A stretch of 64,000 nucleotides of DNA from Nitritalea halalkaliphila LW7 (GCF_000265075.1 NZ_AJYA01000020.1:1-64000); one strand, 5' to 3'. Shown: positions 7,628 through 17,846, counted from the stretch's first letter. Program-made: numbers and translations. Notes: a model not told the origin generated them from the sequence alone.

Positions 7628-10600
7628 TTATGCTAAAGCGCGTAAATCCACCGGCACCACACGAGACACGCCCGCTTCGATCATGGTAATGCCATAGATA
7701 ACATCGGTGCTGGCCATGGTGCGCTTGTTGTGGGTAACGATGATAAATTGTGACTCCGAAGAGAAGGTTTTAATGATCTGATTGAACTTGTCGATATTCG
7801 CATCATCGAGTGGGGCATCTACCTCATCAAAAATACAAAAGGGGGCGGGCTTCAGCAGGTAAATCGCGAACAGCAGTGAGGTGGCCGTAAGTGTTTTTTC
7901 CCCTCCCGACAGTTGGTTGATGGTTAGCGGCCGCTTACCCTTTGGCTTGGCCATGATTTCTATGGCGCTTTCAAGCGGGTTAGCGGGATCCACTAACTTA
8001 AGGTCGCAGTCGTCTTCTGCGGTAAATAGCGAGCGGAAGACCTTGATAAAGTTGGTTTTGATCTTCTCGAAGGCATCTAAAAAGGTTTCACGCGCCACCT
8101 GATCGATTTCTCCTATCGTTTTCACTAAGCTATTTTTAGCATCTATGAGATCTGCTTTTTGTTCGAGTATAAAGGTATGGCGCTCCTTTATTTCATCATA
8201 AGCTTCCATGGCCATAGGATTTATGGGTCCCATTTTTTCCAGCTTTTCTTTTTGCTGCTGCAGGGCCTTACGCAGCGCTTCTGGGCTCTCCTCACGATAA
8301 GCTTCCGCCACCTCTGGATCTTCTTCCATTAGTGCATCTAAGTCCAACTCGAACTCCACACTGAGACCGCTCACGCAAGCTGTGCATGCGCATGTTAAGG
8401 TCGGTGGCTGCCGTTTGAAACTCCTGGAGTAGGGTTTGGAGTTGCTCTTTCTGACGCTGCAGGAGGCGCACTTCTTTTTCCTGCTCATCGATGGCACCAC
8501 GCGCGGCATAGTAACTTTGTTCCGATTCGGTCAGGCCAGATTCGATGGCTTCTTTTTCTTCATAGAGCGCGAAAAGCTCTTCGTCCTTGACTTCATTGGT
8601 TCCTAATAAATGTTTGATTTCCTGATCTAAACCACTCAGCTCTTGCTGCGCTACTTGAATACGCTCGGCACTGCTTTCGAATGCTTTTTGCTTGAAGTCG
8701 ATTTCTTGTTCTAAGCTAGAAACGCGATTTTGTCCCTGATGATAGCGGATATTTGCCTCATTAAAGGCCGCCGACTTTTGCGCCAGCCCTTCATTTAGCG
8801 CTTGAACCTGTTCTTGCCAACTTTCCGCTTCTTCTTGGTCGATGAGCAGCGCCTCGCGGGCTTCCTGTAATTCGGGCTCTAGTGTGCTGAGCGTGTCTAG
8901 AAGCTCTTCCACGCGCTGTTCGATGTCTTCGCGCTTATTGGCATTACTGCTGAGGAGTTCGGCGAGCTGCTCCTTTTTCGTCCGGATGGCGATATAGGCT
9001 TGGCGGGTTTGGTCCATTTCTTGCCGCGCGGCATCGATGGCGGGTTTCACCTGCTGGCTACGTAGTTTGAGAATTTCTGTGGTTTTATCTTCTAACTTAT
9101 TACGCGTGTAGCTTATCGTTTTCTGGAGCTGCTTGATGGTTTCTTCTAGTTTTTCCAGGTTCTTAGCGCGCCCCAGACGCTTGCCCTCAAACAGCCCCAC
9201 AGAACCACCGGAGATGCTAAAAGGGCGGCGGATGATTTTGCCGCTCGCGGCTAAAAAGACATGCGCTTCACTTTCAGGAAAATCACGAAAATCTCCTTCC
9301 ACCACATACACATTATCCAGCAAGAAAGCGATCAGGCGGCGGTATTTTGGGTCATAATCCACGATACTGGCCGCAGGGCGAGCGTTCGGGAAAAGCTGCT
9401 CAGGCCGCGGGATATACTGCTGAAACTCATCTAAAATAAAGAAATTCGCCTTACCTCGGGAGGCATCGCTAAGCAAGTTCACCGCTGAAAGTGCCTGCTC
9501 GCGGGTTTCCACCACATAGTAATTCATGTAGCTTTCCAGGTAGTTTTCGATCACCACGCGGTAGTTTTCTGCCGTCGTCAGCACATCCGAAAGCAGGGGA
9601 GTTTCCTTTCCCCAAGAGGCATTTTTTTTCAGAAACTTGATCGCCTCCGGAAAACCTTCTAAGTTGTCTACCAGCGACTTCGTGAGGTTAAATTCATTTT
9701 GCTTAGCATCCAGCTTCCTGTTGAGCTGCACGAGTTCATCTTTTATGAGCTGCGCTACTTTTTCGGCTTCCTCGATGTTACGTTCGAGCTGCTGCTGCTT
9801 ATGGCTGAGGCGCTCGACTTCGTCTTCCTTCGTCTGAAGGGCATCGAGCAGCTCGGCGGCCTTGTCTTCAAACTCTTGCAGGTGGTGCTCCTGCTGGTAA
9901 TCTGCCGTCGTTGTCTTTTCGAGCTCCTGTTTGAGCGTGGAAAGCTGAATTTGCTTGATTTCCTGTTCTTTCGCCAGCTGATAGACTTTTTCTTTTGCTT
10001 GCGCAAAGCGCTCCTGCTTGACCTTCTGTTCTTCCTGAAACTGCCGTACGCGCTCCTTTTCACGCTCGTAAATGGTCTTCAGTTCCTCCATTTCGATTTC
10101 CTGCTCGCGGAAGCGTTTTTCGGCACTTTCCAACTCTTGTTCTAGGGAGCGGATACTAAAGCCTGCTCGATCGTTCGATTTTCTATCCTGATCGAGGCTT
10201 TCGCGCAGCTTTTGAGAACGGTCTTCTAAAAAGCGTAGCCGCTCGTTTTTGATTTTTTTATCACTTTCAAATTGCCGAATCTTATTGACCTGCTCGTTTA
10301 GGGTCTTTTGGCGCGAGGATAACAGCTTTTCTTTTTGGAGTAGGCTGGCCTTAGCTTCCTCTATGCCCGCTTCCAGCAGGTTGATGCGGCTCTGAATGCC
10401 TCCCTGTTCGTCTTGTTTTTGGGTGATTTGGGCCTGTAGGCCCAATAAATCCTCGCGAAAAGCCGCCACGGAGCGCTTGGCTAAGTTGATGCTGATTTCC
10501 TTATAGGTGTTTTTCAGCTGGAAATATTTTTCGGCCTGCTTGGCCTGTTTTTCCAGGCTTTTCAGGTTTTTTTCGATTTCAAAAAGGACGTCTTCTACCC

Positions 10601-11168
10601 GTTCTAGATCCGCATCGGTGTCACTTAATTTTTTTAGCGACTCCCGTTTGCGCGTTTTAAATTTTGAAATCCCCGCCGCTTCCTCGAAGAGCTCTCGGCG
10701 CGAGTTATTTTTATCGTTAAGTAGTTCATCGATCATTTTCAGCTCGATGATGGCATAACTGTTCGAGTTGATGCCCGTGTCCATGAACAGATTGGTGATA
10801 TCCTTTAGCCTGCAGGTGACGCCGTTAATAAGGTATTCGGACTCTCCGGAGCGGTAGTATCTCCGCGTGATGGTTACATGCGTATATTCAGTCGGCAGCA
10901 GGTTGCGCGTGTTCTCAAAGGTTAGGCTCACCTCCGCCAGGTTGGTTGGCTTACGGTTTTTAGTACCATTGAAAATGACATTTTCCATTTTGTCCGAGCG
11001 CAGCATACGGGACTTTTGTTCGCCGAGCACCCAGCGGATAGCGTCCACGACATTGGATTTGCCACAGCCATTAGGGCCCACCACGCCGGTGATGCCTTTA
11101 TCAAAGTGAATGACCATGCGGTCTCCGAAACTTTTAAAGCCTTTAATTTCTAACTTACTTAAGAGCAT
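7628..11168 (-). CDS. smc: Chromosome segregation protein SMC (one frameshift)
   Basis: About 1,180 residues, the usual size. Walker A GPNGCGKSN at residues 32-40, long heptad-repeat coiled coils, a hinge around residues 510-690, a second coiled coil, and a C-terminal ATPase half with the signature LSGGEKTLTATSLLFA and Walker B FCIFDEVDAPLDD. The frame breaks near 8367: the first frame reads HSLRER then loses homology, while the other frame picks up SVEFELDLDALMEEDP. One extra base (GCGGT for GCGT) explains it. SMC forms the condensin that compacts and segregates the chromosome; its ScpA/ScpB partners are not in the window. First gene of an operon with the symporter and acyltransferase. Confidence 0.95.
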
Positions 11169-11317
11169 GCCCTAGTATCTATGCACAAACAGCAAAAGTA
11201 ACCAAATTTCTCTATTTTGTGACGCAGTAGAGCGACCATGCCTAGCTTCGGTACCTGCCATTCATCGCCTATCTTTTTTAACAGCTAACGCCCTGAAGGA
11301 TGCGTGCTTAAAAAAGC

Positions 11318-11350
11318 TTTTGTAATTCAACTTTAGATGGCTTATATTTC
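11318..11350 (+). promoter_or_regulatory. Candidate promoter of the DUF4221 gene
   Basis: TTTTG (11318-11322), 20-nt spacer, TATATTTC (11343-11350), one mismatch to the -7 consensus. It lies 38 nt before the start codon. Confidence 0.4.
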
Positions 11351-11387
11351 AAAAAAATCTTTTAGGAAGTATATTACTACTTAATTA

Positions 11388-12607
11388 ATGTATCCCATGA
11401 TTTACAAAAAGCGAAATACTCTCGCCTCCCTGTTACCAAGCCTTCTCCCTCTTGCCTTTTTAGGCTATGCCTGCGGGGGATCAGATTCTTCCTCTTCGTC
11501 AGGGGGGCTTTCGGATTTTTCCTTGACCATTGATACCGTTTTCGTGGACAGTGGTGAGGAGTTTTTACTTTCGCCCAAGTTAGGCATGAGCTATGACTTT
11601 TCTCATGATGGATCCGAGATGGTCTATTATGATTATCAAACACGCATATTAGAGATTATCTCGCTAAAAGACATGCGGCTGGTAAGTAAAAAACAGCAAG
11701 ATGGAGATGGTCCGAACAGCTTGGGTTTTTTTGTTAATTTTCTCGGCCCAGTTTCCGATGGCCTTTACTACACCACGGCGACTTATCAGCCATTCCGCTT
11801 TTTAAATCCACATACGGGTGAGGTGGAAAAACAAATTCGCTCGTTCGAAGAGAGTTTCGAAAAGATAGATTGGGAAGAGAAGTTGTTTTTTAACCCTGCT
11901 GTAACGTTTGAGAAAAATGGTCAAGTGGCATGGTCTATCTCTGGAAAAAGCGGGTCCTTTATGCCAAGTTATTTGACGCGTATGGATCTCCAAAAGGAAG
12001 AGTTGAAAGCCATACCTATCGAAGCATTGGCAGATTATGCAGGCTTTAGCCTTTCGTTTAGCACTGAAGGTTCTAGTACTGCGCGTATTCCAGGATTTCA
12101 TATTTTACCTATTCAGGAGGGCGTGCTGATCGGAAATTCGATCGATGCGGACATGCTTATCTATGAAGTAGCGAAAGACACCTTGCGTAAACTTCCCGTT
12201 CCAGAAAGTAGGTTCCAAATGGCTATACAGCAAAAGCCTCCCGTGACAGAAGTGGAAAGTATGGAGCGCTTCCAAGAACTAAGTAAGGACATCGCCCAAA
12301 ACTGGTACTTGGGTGATTTTATCGCCGACGAAAAGGAGAAAAAACTATACCGACTAGCGCGAAGAAGTAAATCGAAGCAAGTAGAAGAGGAGGAAGCGCC
12401 TAAAAATGAGATGGAGATGGTGCTACTGGTATTTGATTTGGAAAACTTGCGCCTTTTAGGAGAAGTAGAGATAGGAAAAGTAGAGGATTATGCAGCTGGG
12501 GGCCTTTTTATGATGGAGCCATTCATCTTCCGATTAATAGGGACGATGAATTGGCCTTTGTTCGTATCCGGGTGCTCGAAATAAAAATAATGCTTATATT
12601 CGTGTAG
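11388..12607 (+). CDS. DUF4221 family lipoprotein (frameshift near the end)
   Basis: A Bacteroidota lipoprotein of about 405 residues. The signal peptide ends at a lipobox-like GYAC followed by a serine-rich linker. The body matches DUF4221, a predicted beta-propeller-like family: TVFVDSGEEFLL, then SHDGSEMVYYDYQTRILEI and the GDGPNSLGF segment. The uninterrupted frame runs to 12584 but its last residues do not fit. In the next frame the sequence FYDGAIHLPINRDDELAFV appears, the expected family terminus, ending at 12607. A T5 run near 12507 that should be T6 explains it. Function unknown; many DUF4221 genes flank peptide or secretion loci. Confidence 0.75.
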
Positions 12608-12671
12608 GAGGCGCGATGAGGAACATTGCGCCCCCTAATACGTATCTTTATGCAAATCCTTTTTTTATCCC

Positions 12672-13312
12672 ATGGACGCAGGAAATATTTTATACATCAT
12701 CGCCATTATCATTTACTTTATCTACTCCGCGGTGACCGCTGGCAAAAAAAAGCAAGCAGAACGTGAGCAGGAGGCGCGCGAAGCAGAAGAGATAGGAAAT
12801 GAGCAGGAGGGACCGAAGCAGAGATCGGGCTCCTTTGAGGATATGTTGCGCGAAATTCGACGCGCCCAGCAGGGAGCCGAGCGTGACCTAGAAAGAAGCG
12901 GCCAGGGACGCCGTGCGACCGATTTCGAGGAGGACGATGAGGAGGACGATTATGCCCCATTGCCGCCCCGTCGTGCTTCGCGTGAAGCGCAGGAGGAGAC
13001 GCGCAGGCGCAAAGGGAGCCAAGCAGCCGCGCTTTTCGCTCTACCGAAGAAAAGCCCTATCAGGCGCAGGGTAAAGAGAAATTCGAAGCGTACGAGGGCA
13101 TGCTCACTGCCGCCGAGAGTAAGAAATTAAAAACCATCGATGAGCTTGTGGATTTCGATAAGCCTGTGGAACGCTTAGGAGTAGGCATAGAAGAGGTCGA
13201 AACGGCGGAAAAATCCAAAGGCACGAATCGCTACAAAAAAATGCTCCGAGATCCTCGCACAGCAAAAGATGCGGTGATTTTAGCAGAAATTTTAAACCGT
13301 AAGCATTTTTGA
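12672..13312 (+). CDS. Conserved membrane-anchored acidic/basic protein of unknown function (frameshifted)
   Basis: A protein of about 213 residues with one N-terminal transmembrane helix (residues 5-22), then a highly charged, probably disordered stretch rich in Glu, Arg and Asp (EEDDEEDDYAPLPPRR), and a folded C-terminus ending KGTNRYKKMLRDPRTAKDAV. The last part is typical of a small Bacteroidota family found as single membrane-anchored copies. The frame changes between about 13015 and 13060; the second frame reads STEEKPYQAQGKEKFEAYEG before reaching the C-terminal block. No function can be assigned. Confidence 0.6.
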
Positions 13313-13332
13313 TAAATAGCAGCGTAAGCGCC

Positions 13333-13881
13333 TTAGAGCCGCTCTGAATAGCTCGTCAGGTTCACTGTTAAAATATTATCCAGTGAAAAAGAAGCGCTAT
13401 AGACCAATAGTGGCGCTACCGCGGGTCCACGACGCACATTTCCCCGCCTGTCAAATTCAGAGTTGTGATGCCCACAGGTAAGCACCTCCTGACGATAACT
13501 CCACCGGTCCTTATTCCGGCAGTGTGTGCATCGTGTATCTAAAGGCGTATAGCTAATCCCGCGATCATTAATTACCATGCAGTTGGCCTCCTTTATCCAC
13601 ATCCATGAACCTGTACGCCGTAGTTCTGGTAGGCGGTCTAGTTCTAAAATAAGGCCATTTGGCCAAAAACGAACAGGTGACTGTGGGTCACGCAAGTTAT
13701 AGCTGAAGGTATCAAAAATCTCCTCATCTAAAGGTTCTTCTTCCGTAGAATCACAGCTGCTTAAAATGGGAATACTTAGAAGACTGGCACCAGTAAGCAC
13801 ACTTATTTTTTTCAAAAATGCCCTTCTGGGTTCGGATTCGTGTTTGATACGCTCCGAAGGAGTAGCTAAAAATTTTTCCAT
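13333..13881 (-). CDS. Rieske [2Fe-2S] lipoprotein, atypical cysteine pattern
   Basis: A 182-residue exported Rieske protein. The N-terminus has a twin-arginine-like RRAFLKKIS and then a lipobox LSSC, suggesting Tat-dependent export and lipid anchoring. Cluster ligands are CTH and CGHH (CxH...CxxH). The second loop cysteine of bc1-type Rieske proteins is replaced by His, and the first loop has its spare cysteine three residues after the first ligand (CTHC) rather than five. The disulfide of high-potential Rieske proteins is therefore unlikely in its usual form. It is divergent from a second Rieske gene across a 372-nt spacer. Electron partner unknown. Confidence 0.8.
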   Translation of the reverse strand: MEKFLATPSERIKHESEPRRAFLKKISVLTGASLLSIPILSSCDSTEEEPLDEEIFDTFSYNLRDPQSPVRFWPNGLILELDRLPELRRTGSWMWIKEANCMVINDRGISYTPLDTRCTHCRNKDRWSYRQEVLTCGHHNSEFDRRGNVRRGPAVAPLLVYSASFSLDNILTVNLTSYSERL

Positions 13882-14253
13882 AATACAAGATTAGTTATAA
13901 AACTACTATTTTGCAACTAATCACTTCGAGAGGAGAAAAAGGCATGCGTTAGCGAAAATAGGGATGAAAAGAATTTAGTTGAAAAAAATCGTCCTGACCT
14001 TATTTTAAATAAATTTTTCAGGAATTTATATGTTTTTTATACAATGATTTTAATTTGCATTTTTTCATCCCTCAGCTTAGAGTAAATCCTCAGCAAATTA
14101 GTTCATTCACTTATACGTCTATTTCGTTTACAAATACACGTGAATCAGTGCTTTTTTTGATTTACTAAAAGATTGTTTGGTGTGGACACAGTTATACAGA
14201 TGTAAACTGATTCGCTCTTTAAGCGCGTATATCTAACAACTTAAATTTATCCC
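13882..14253. other. Divergent intergenic region between two Rieske genes
   Basis: An AT-rich 372-nt spacer that must hold promoters for both genes. It contains a 7-bp inverted pair GAATCAG (14142-14148) and CTGATTC (14207-14213) about 58 nt apart, and a shorter CAGTT/AACTG dyad between 14189 and 14208. I see no perfect TAnnTTTG element and no small gene. Confidence 0.4.
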
Positions 14254-14757
14254 ATGAAAAACAAGTCCACTCTTACGGTAGAAAAATCCGGTACGCTCAG
14301 CGAGCACCGAAGAAATTTCATCAAAAAAACGGGCGCACTAAGCGTAATGGCCCTTTTTGGCACTCATTTCTTTACGGCCTGTAGTAGTGATGATACCGAG
14401 CCTGCGCTCATTAACGACAATAATGACGGAAGTGGCCCTGTCACGATAACAGCAAATGGCCTGACGATTGACATTTCTCGCGTACCAGCGCTACAATCCG
14501 CTGGAGGTTGGGCGGTAATCAGTCAGCGCGACGTTATCGTTATTAACCTTGGAAACGATACCTTCTCCACTGTAACAGCTGTATGTACCCATCAGGGATG
14601 TAATAACAGATGGTCCTTTAACAGTGACACGCTACGATGCGCTTGTCATGGCTCCGAATTTTCATCTACTGGCGCTCTTCGCGGCGGACCTGCCCGGTCG
14701 GATTTACGCAGTTTCCAAAATTCCTTTGCTGAAGGCATCCTAACCATAACACTTTGA
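14254..14757 (+). CDS. Rieske [2Fe-2S] lipoprotein, bc1-like
   Basis: A 167-residue paralogue of the divergent Rieske protein. RRNFIKKTG resembles a twin-arginine signal, followed by a hydrophobic core and FFTACSS, a lipobox-like site. The cluster loops are CTHQGC and CACHGS, with both ligand pairs and both extra cysteines that form the stabilising disulfide in high-potential Rieske proteins. The end FAEGILTITL is the typical last strand. Its stop overlaps the start of the YceI gene by 1 nt, and YceI overlaps DUF5777, so the three are translationally coupled. Confidence 0.85.
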   Translation: MKNKSTLTVEKSGTLSEHRRNFIKKTGALSVMALFGTHFFTACSSDDTEPALINDNNDGSGPVTITANGLTIDISRVPALQSAGGWAVISQRDVIVINLGNDTFSTVTAVCTHQGCNNRWSFNSDTLRCACHGSEFSSTGALRGGPARSDLRSFQNSFAEGILTITL

Positions 14758-15308
14758 TGCGCACTAAAATCGCTTTTCTTCTTCTGCTATTCCTTATCTG
14801 TATGCCAGATGGAGTGCTGGCGCAGGGTTTCCAAACCGAAAAAGGAGACGTGGTTTTCCTTTCGAAAGCTTCTCTGAGGGATTTTGAAGGGAAAAGTAGT
14901 CAGCTGCATGGCCTAGTGGATTTGGATAAAAACCTCTTGGACTTTTATCTGGACCTGAATACCTTAAAAACAGGTATTAGCCTGCGCGATAGACACATGC
15001 GGGATAATTATTTGGAAACGAAAAAGTATCCCTTTGCGGAATTTACGGGGAAAATTAAGGAGGATGTAAAGGATTTGCCCGTAGGGCAAAGCAAAAAAGT
15101 AACGGCCGTCGGGAAATTTAAAATCCATGGTGTGGAGCGCCAAATAGAAGTGCCTGGCCAGCTAAAACGTGTATCCAACTCGGAAATGGAGCTGGAAGCA
15201 GAGTTTCGTGTGCTGCTCAGCGACCATAAAATCAGTATCCCTACCGTCGTGTTTTACGAGCTAGCAGAAGAACAAATCGTGCAAATCAAAGCCAAACTAA
15301 AGAAATGA
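14757..15308 (+). CDS. YceI family periplasmic protein
   Basis: A 183-residue protein with a cleavable signal peptide ending at GVLAQG. The mature part is an YceI lipocalin-like barrel: DLNTLKTGISLRDRHMRD, then KYPFAEFTGKI and GKFKIHGVERQIEVPG are diagnostic. Family members bind long isoprenoids such as quinone-like lipids. The ATG at 14757 overlaps the preceding stop (TGATG), a stronger choice than the TTG three bases earlier. It sits between a Rieske protein and an outer-membrane barrel, which suggests a shared redox or lipid-binding role in the periplasm. Confidence 0.88.
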   Translation: MRTKIAFLLLLFLICMPDGVLAQGFQTEKGDVVFLSKASLRDFEGKSSQLHGLVDLDKNLLDFYLDLNTLKTGISLRDRHMRDNYLETKKYPFAEFTGKIKEDVKDLPVGQSKKVTAVGKFKIHGVERQIEVPGQLKRVSNSEMELEAEFRVLLSDHKISIPTVVFYELAEEQIVQIKAKLKK

Positions 15309-16174
15309 GAAAATTTGCCATTTTGATCGCTTTTACTTTCGGAGTAGTGGGAGCAGCTTCGGCCCAACTGGAACGGAAGCTGGCCACCGTCTCGGAGGAG
15401 GTAGAAAATACATTTCATGCCCCGCGGCATATCAATTTAATGACAGTGGAGCCGCTGGAAGCGAAGACACTCCATTTTGCGATCATGCATACCTTTGGCA
15501 CTATCGATGGTGGTATTCAGGAGCTTTTTGGGCTGGATAATGGGGCCAATATCATGTTTAGCTTTGAGTATGCTTGGAACCGAAAGTTTAGTATTGGCGC
15601 TGCGCGCCAAAGTCGCGACCGTATTTACAGTCTGTATGGGCGCTACCATCTACTGACACAAAAAACGGATAATAGCATGCCAGTTTCGGTTTCTTTTATG
15701 GGAAATGTGGGCGTGAATTCTTCTCCTTACGATTTCCTTATTGAAGGGCCGCCCTCCTTTCAGCAGCGGACCTCCTATGCCGGACAGCTGATGGTGGCGC
15801 GTAAATTTTCGGACAAGCTGAGCGTTCAGGTAAGCCCAATGTTGGCCTATTTCCATGACCCCTTACCTGTATTTGCGATAGAAGGGGATCAGGAGCTTTA
15901 TGTGGCAGTCGGACTTTCGGCACTGTATAAAATTTCCAAAGTGGCCTCGCTTACTTTCCAGTACATTCCGAATTTAAATAATGATCTTCGGAATAATCTG
16001 GGAGTGGGTATCGATTTAGAAGCGGGTGGACATGTTTTTCAAATGTATTTTGTAACTTCTCAGCTGTTAAACGAGCAGTATTTACTAGCGGGAGGAAATG
16101 GTGTGCCCGGTGAGCAGTTTCGCATCGGCTTTAATGTGAACCGGGTCTTTGCGAAGGGCTTAAATAAAAAGTAA
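15305..16174 (+). CDS. DUF5777 family outer-membrane beta-barrel protein
   Basis: A 289-residue protein with a signal peptide (cleavage near AASAQL) and alternating strand pattern ending in a basic tail. Segments LHFAIMHTFGTIDGG, SRDRIYSLYGRYHLL and FNVNRVFAKGL fit the DUF5777 barrel family of Bacteroidota. Its ATG overlaps the YceI stop by 4 nt. The family is uncharacterised; in this operon it could be the outer-membrane end of a Rieske-YceI electron or lipid path, which is inference from position only. Confidence 0.78.
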   Translation: MRKFAILIAFTFGVVGAASAQLERKLATVSEEVENTFHAPRHINLMTVEPLEAKTLHFAIMHTFGTIDGGIQELFGLDNGANIMFSFEYAWNRKFSIGAARQSRDRIYSLYGRYHLLTQKTDNSMPVSVSFMGNVGVNSSPYDFLIEGPPSFQQRTSYAGQLMVARKFSDKLSVQVSPMLAYFHDPLPVFAIEGDQELYVAVGLSALYKISKVASLTFQYIPNLNNDLRNNLGVGIDLEAGGHVFQMYFVTSQLLNEQYLLAGGNGVPGEQFRIGFNVNRVFAKGLNKK

Positions 16175-16210
16175 GCTTCTTTTTGGGAGTTAAATTCGAG
16201 GAGTTTTGTG

Positions 16211-16218
16211 TATTTTTG
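16211..16218 (+). promoter_or_regulatory. Candidate -7 element TATTTTTG
   Basis: Perfect TAnnTTTG match ending 13 nt before the ATG at 16232, implying a very short leader. The nearest TTTTTG is 25 nt upstream, longer than the usual 19-21 nt spacer, so the assignment is weak. Confidence 0.3.
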
Positions 16219-16231
16219 GAAAAAGACCATC

Positions 16232-16858
16232 ATGCACAAGACTCCTTTTTTACTTTTCGCGCTGCTCCTCAGCTTCTATCTTGGCTCTGCATGCAGCTCC
16301 AGCTCAGAAAATACCCGAACGCTCAGTGTTTTGGCCGCAGCCGAAGAGACCTTGGCTGGATTTCCACTTGCCGTTTCTGTCAATATAAACGGTAAGCATG
16401 CACAGCGCGAGCAAATCAATCAAATCCTGCAGTCGGAGCCCTTACAGCGGTTTTCCCCTTTACTCACTTTCGAGAACATGTACCAAGAAGGGGAAGAAGG
16501 GGCGCGCCAGCTCGTGCTCAGCCTAAGTTACCGCTTTTTAGTGGAAGATATGGGGGATATCGAACAAATAACCAAGGCTTTAGAAGCTGCGGAAGGTTTG
16601 ACCACCTATGTGAATTCCAGTGGGGTTTTCGTACCGGCAGAGGCACGTGCGGAACTACAGGAGCGCCTTTTTTTAGAGGCTGTTCAGAAAGGTGAAGCCC
16701 AGATTGCCCGATTGGCCGAAGGCCAAAACCTACGCTATCGCATCCTTTCTACGGAGGAAATAGAAGACAGCTTCCAAGGTAATGGATTTAGCATAGAGGG
16801 GATCACCTACTCAGGGAAGACGCAGGCACGTGTGAAGGTGACAGCAGCACTTTATTAA
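16232..16858 (+). CDS. Lipoprotein of unknown function, possible SIMPL-like domain
   Basis: About 208 residues from the ATG at 16232; a GTG 24 nt earlier is possible but would put extra residues before the signal peptide. The signal peptide ends at a lipobox-like LGSACSS. The body has long helices rich in Glu and Gln (QEGEEGARQLVLSLSYRF, EARAELQERLFLEAVQKGE) and ends in two strands, NGFSIEGITYSGKTQARV. The end resembles a SIMPL-type domain, but I am not certain. It lies 9 nt upstream of the WYL regulator and is probably cotranscribed with it. Confidence 0.55.
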   Translation: MHKTPFLLFALLLSFYLGSACSSSSENTRTLSVLAAAEETLAGFPLAVSVNINGKHAQREQINQILQSEPLQRFSPLLTFENMYQEGEEGARQLVLSLSYRFLVEDMGDIEQITKALEAAEGLTTYVNSSGVFVPAEARAELQERLFLEAVQKGEAQIARLAEGQNLRYRILSTEEIEDSFQGNGFSIEGITYSGKTQARVKVTAALY

Positions 16859-16867
16859 GCTCAGGAT

Positions 16868-17824
16868 ATGGTGAAAGCGACAAGCATCGAGCAGCAGAAA
16901 ATGCTACGGGTACTTCAGCTCATCGTCTTGCTGCAGGGCCCGGTGGGGAAACCAATCCATAAACTCGCTGAAAGCATCGGGGTGGAAGAGCGCACCCTGT
17001 ACCGCTATCTGAAACTCTTAGAAGTCATCGGCTTTCGGATTATCAAGCAGTTCGGGAAGTACCGCATTGAAGAGCCTTTAGCCTTAGTGAAGGGCGCAGA
17101 AACGCAGTTCAGCGGCACCGAAATGGAGCTCTTGCGCCAGGCTATCGAGCAGCAGATTCCTGACGCGCAGCAGCGAAAGGTTTTAATCGCCAAGCTACAG
17201 CTGGAGCTAGATACGGTTAAGAGTGCCAAACTCTTACAACAGGCCGACTATGGCAGAAAAGTGGACCTACTTAGCATGTGCATGCGGATGGGGGTGCGGG
17301 CCAAACTGGAGGATTACTATTCCATCAACAGTGATTCTGTTAGTGATCGCATCATAGAACCTGTATGTTTTACCCGGCCTTTTGATTCGATTTATGCTTT
17401 GGACACCGTAGACAAGCGTATGAAACTCTTTAAGCTGGAGCGAATTACCCGCGTTAGCGTGCTGGATGAAGACATGGAGTACCAGGACTTGCATGAGCGC
17501 TTGGAGCAAGATGTTTTTGGCTTTATCGGTAAGGGCGCACTTCCGGTCACATTGCGCCTGTCGGCGCGGGCCTGTCAGCTTCTGCAGGAAGAATATCCCG
17601 CTGTGTGGCCTTATTTGAGGCGGCGAAAGGATGGAAAGGGCTTTTTAAGACTGGAGGTGCCCGATTTTCGCGGGATAGGACGCTTTATTTTGGGCTTGCC
17701 AGGAGAAATTACCGTCTTAGGTGGCGATGAACTGATTGCTTACCTGACCGAAAAAGTGGGTAGCTGGCACTTCGTGCAAGGAGTGCATCCCAAACAAGCA
17801 ATGGATTTAGAGGAAGAAGAGTAG
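16868..17824 (+). CDS. WYL domain-containing transcriptional regulator
   Basis: A 318-residue protein. An N-terminal winged helix (residues 8-65, with KPIHKLAESIGVEERTLYRY) is followed by a linker and a WYL-type effector domain: YYSINSDSVSDRIIEPVCF, then YALDTVDKRMKLFKLERI, the usual place for sensing nucleic-acid-like or second-messenger ligands. A WCX-like C-terminal part follows (VTLRLSARACQLLQEEYP). WYL proteins often control DNA repair or defence genes, but no such operon is adjacent. It converges on the DUF4301 gene. Confidence 0.85.
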   Translation: MVKATSIEQQKMLRVLQLIVLLQGPVGKPIHKLAESIGVEERTLYRYLKLLEVIGFRIIKQFGKYRIEEPLALVKGAETQFSGTEMELLRQAIEQQIPDAQQRKVLIAKLQLELDTVKSAKLLQQADYGRKVDLLSMCMRMGVRAKLEDYYSINSDSVSDRIIEPVCFTRPFDSIYALDTVDKRMKLFKLERITRVSVLDEDMEYQDLHERLEQDVFGFIGKGALPVTLRLSARACQLLQEEYPAVWPYLRRRKDGKGFLRLEVPDFRGIGRFILGLPGEITVLGGDELIAYLTEKVGSWHFVQGVHPKQAMDLEEEE

Positions 17825-17846
17825 ACGTTCTGAAAAGAAGAAGAAA

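Noticed and set aside
7628-8509. A separate protein for the last quarter of SMC
   Set aside because: It continues the SMC C-terminal ATPase half directly; the first 40 codons of that frame are out-of-frame smc sequence.
9637-10145. Long open frames on the + strand inside smc
   Set aside because: They are antisense shadows of the coiled-coil part of smc: composition is set by the biased codon use opposite, there is no start context, and no family is recognised.
16208-16231. GTG start 24 nt before the lipoprotein ATG
   Set aside because: It would put a tryptophan-containing stretch before a complete signal peptide and lies on the predicted -7 element.
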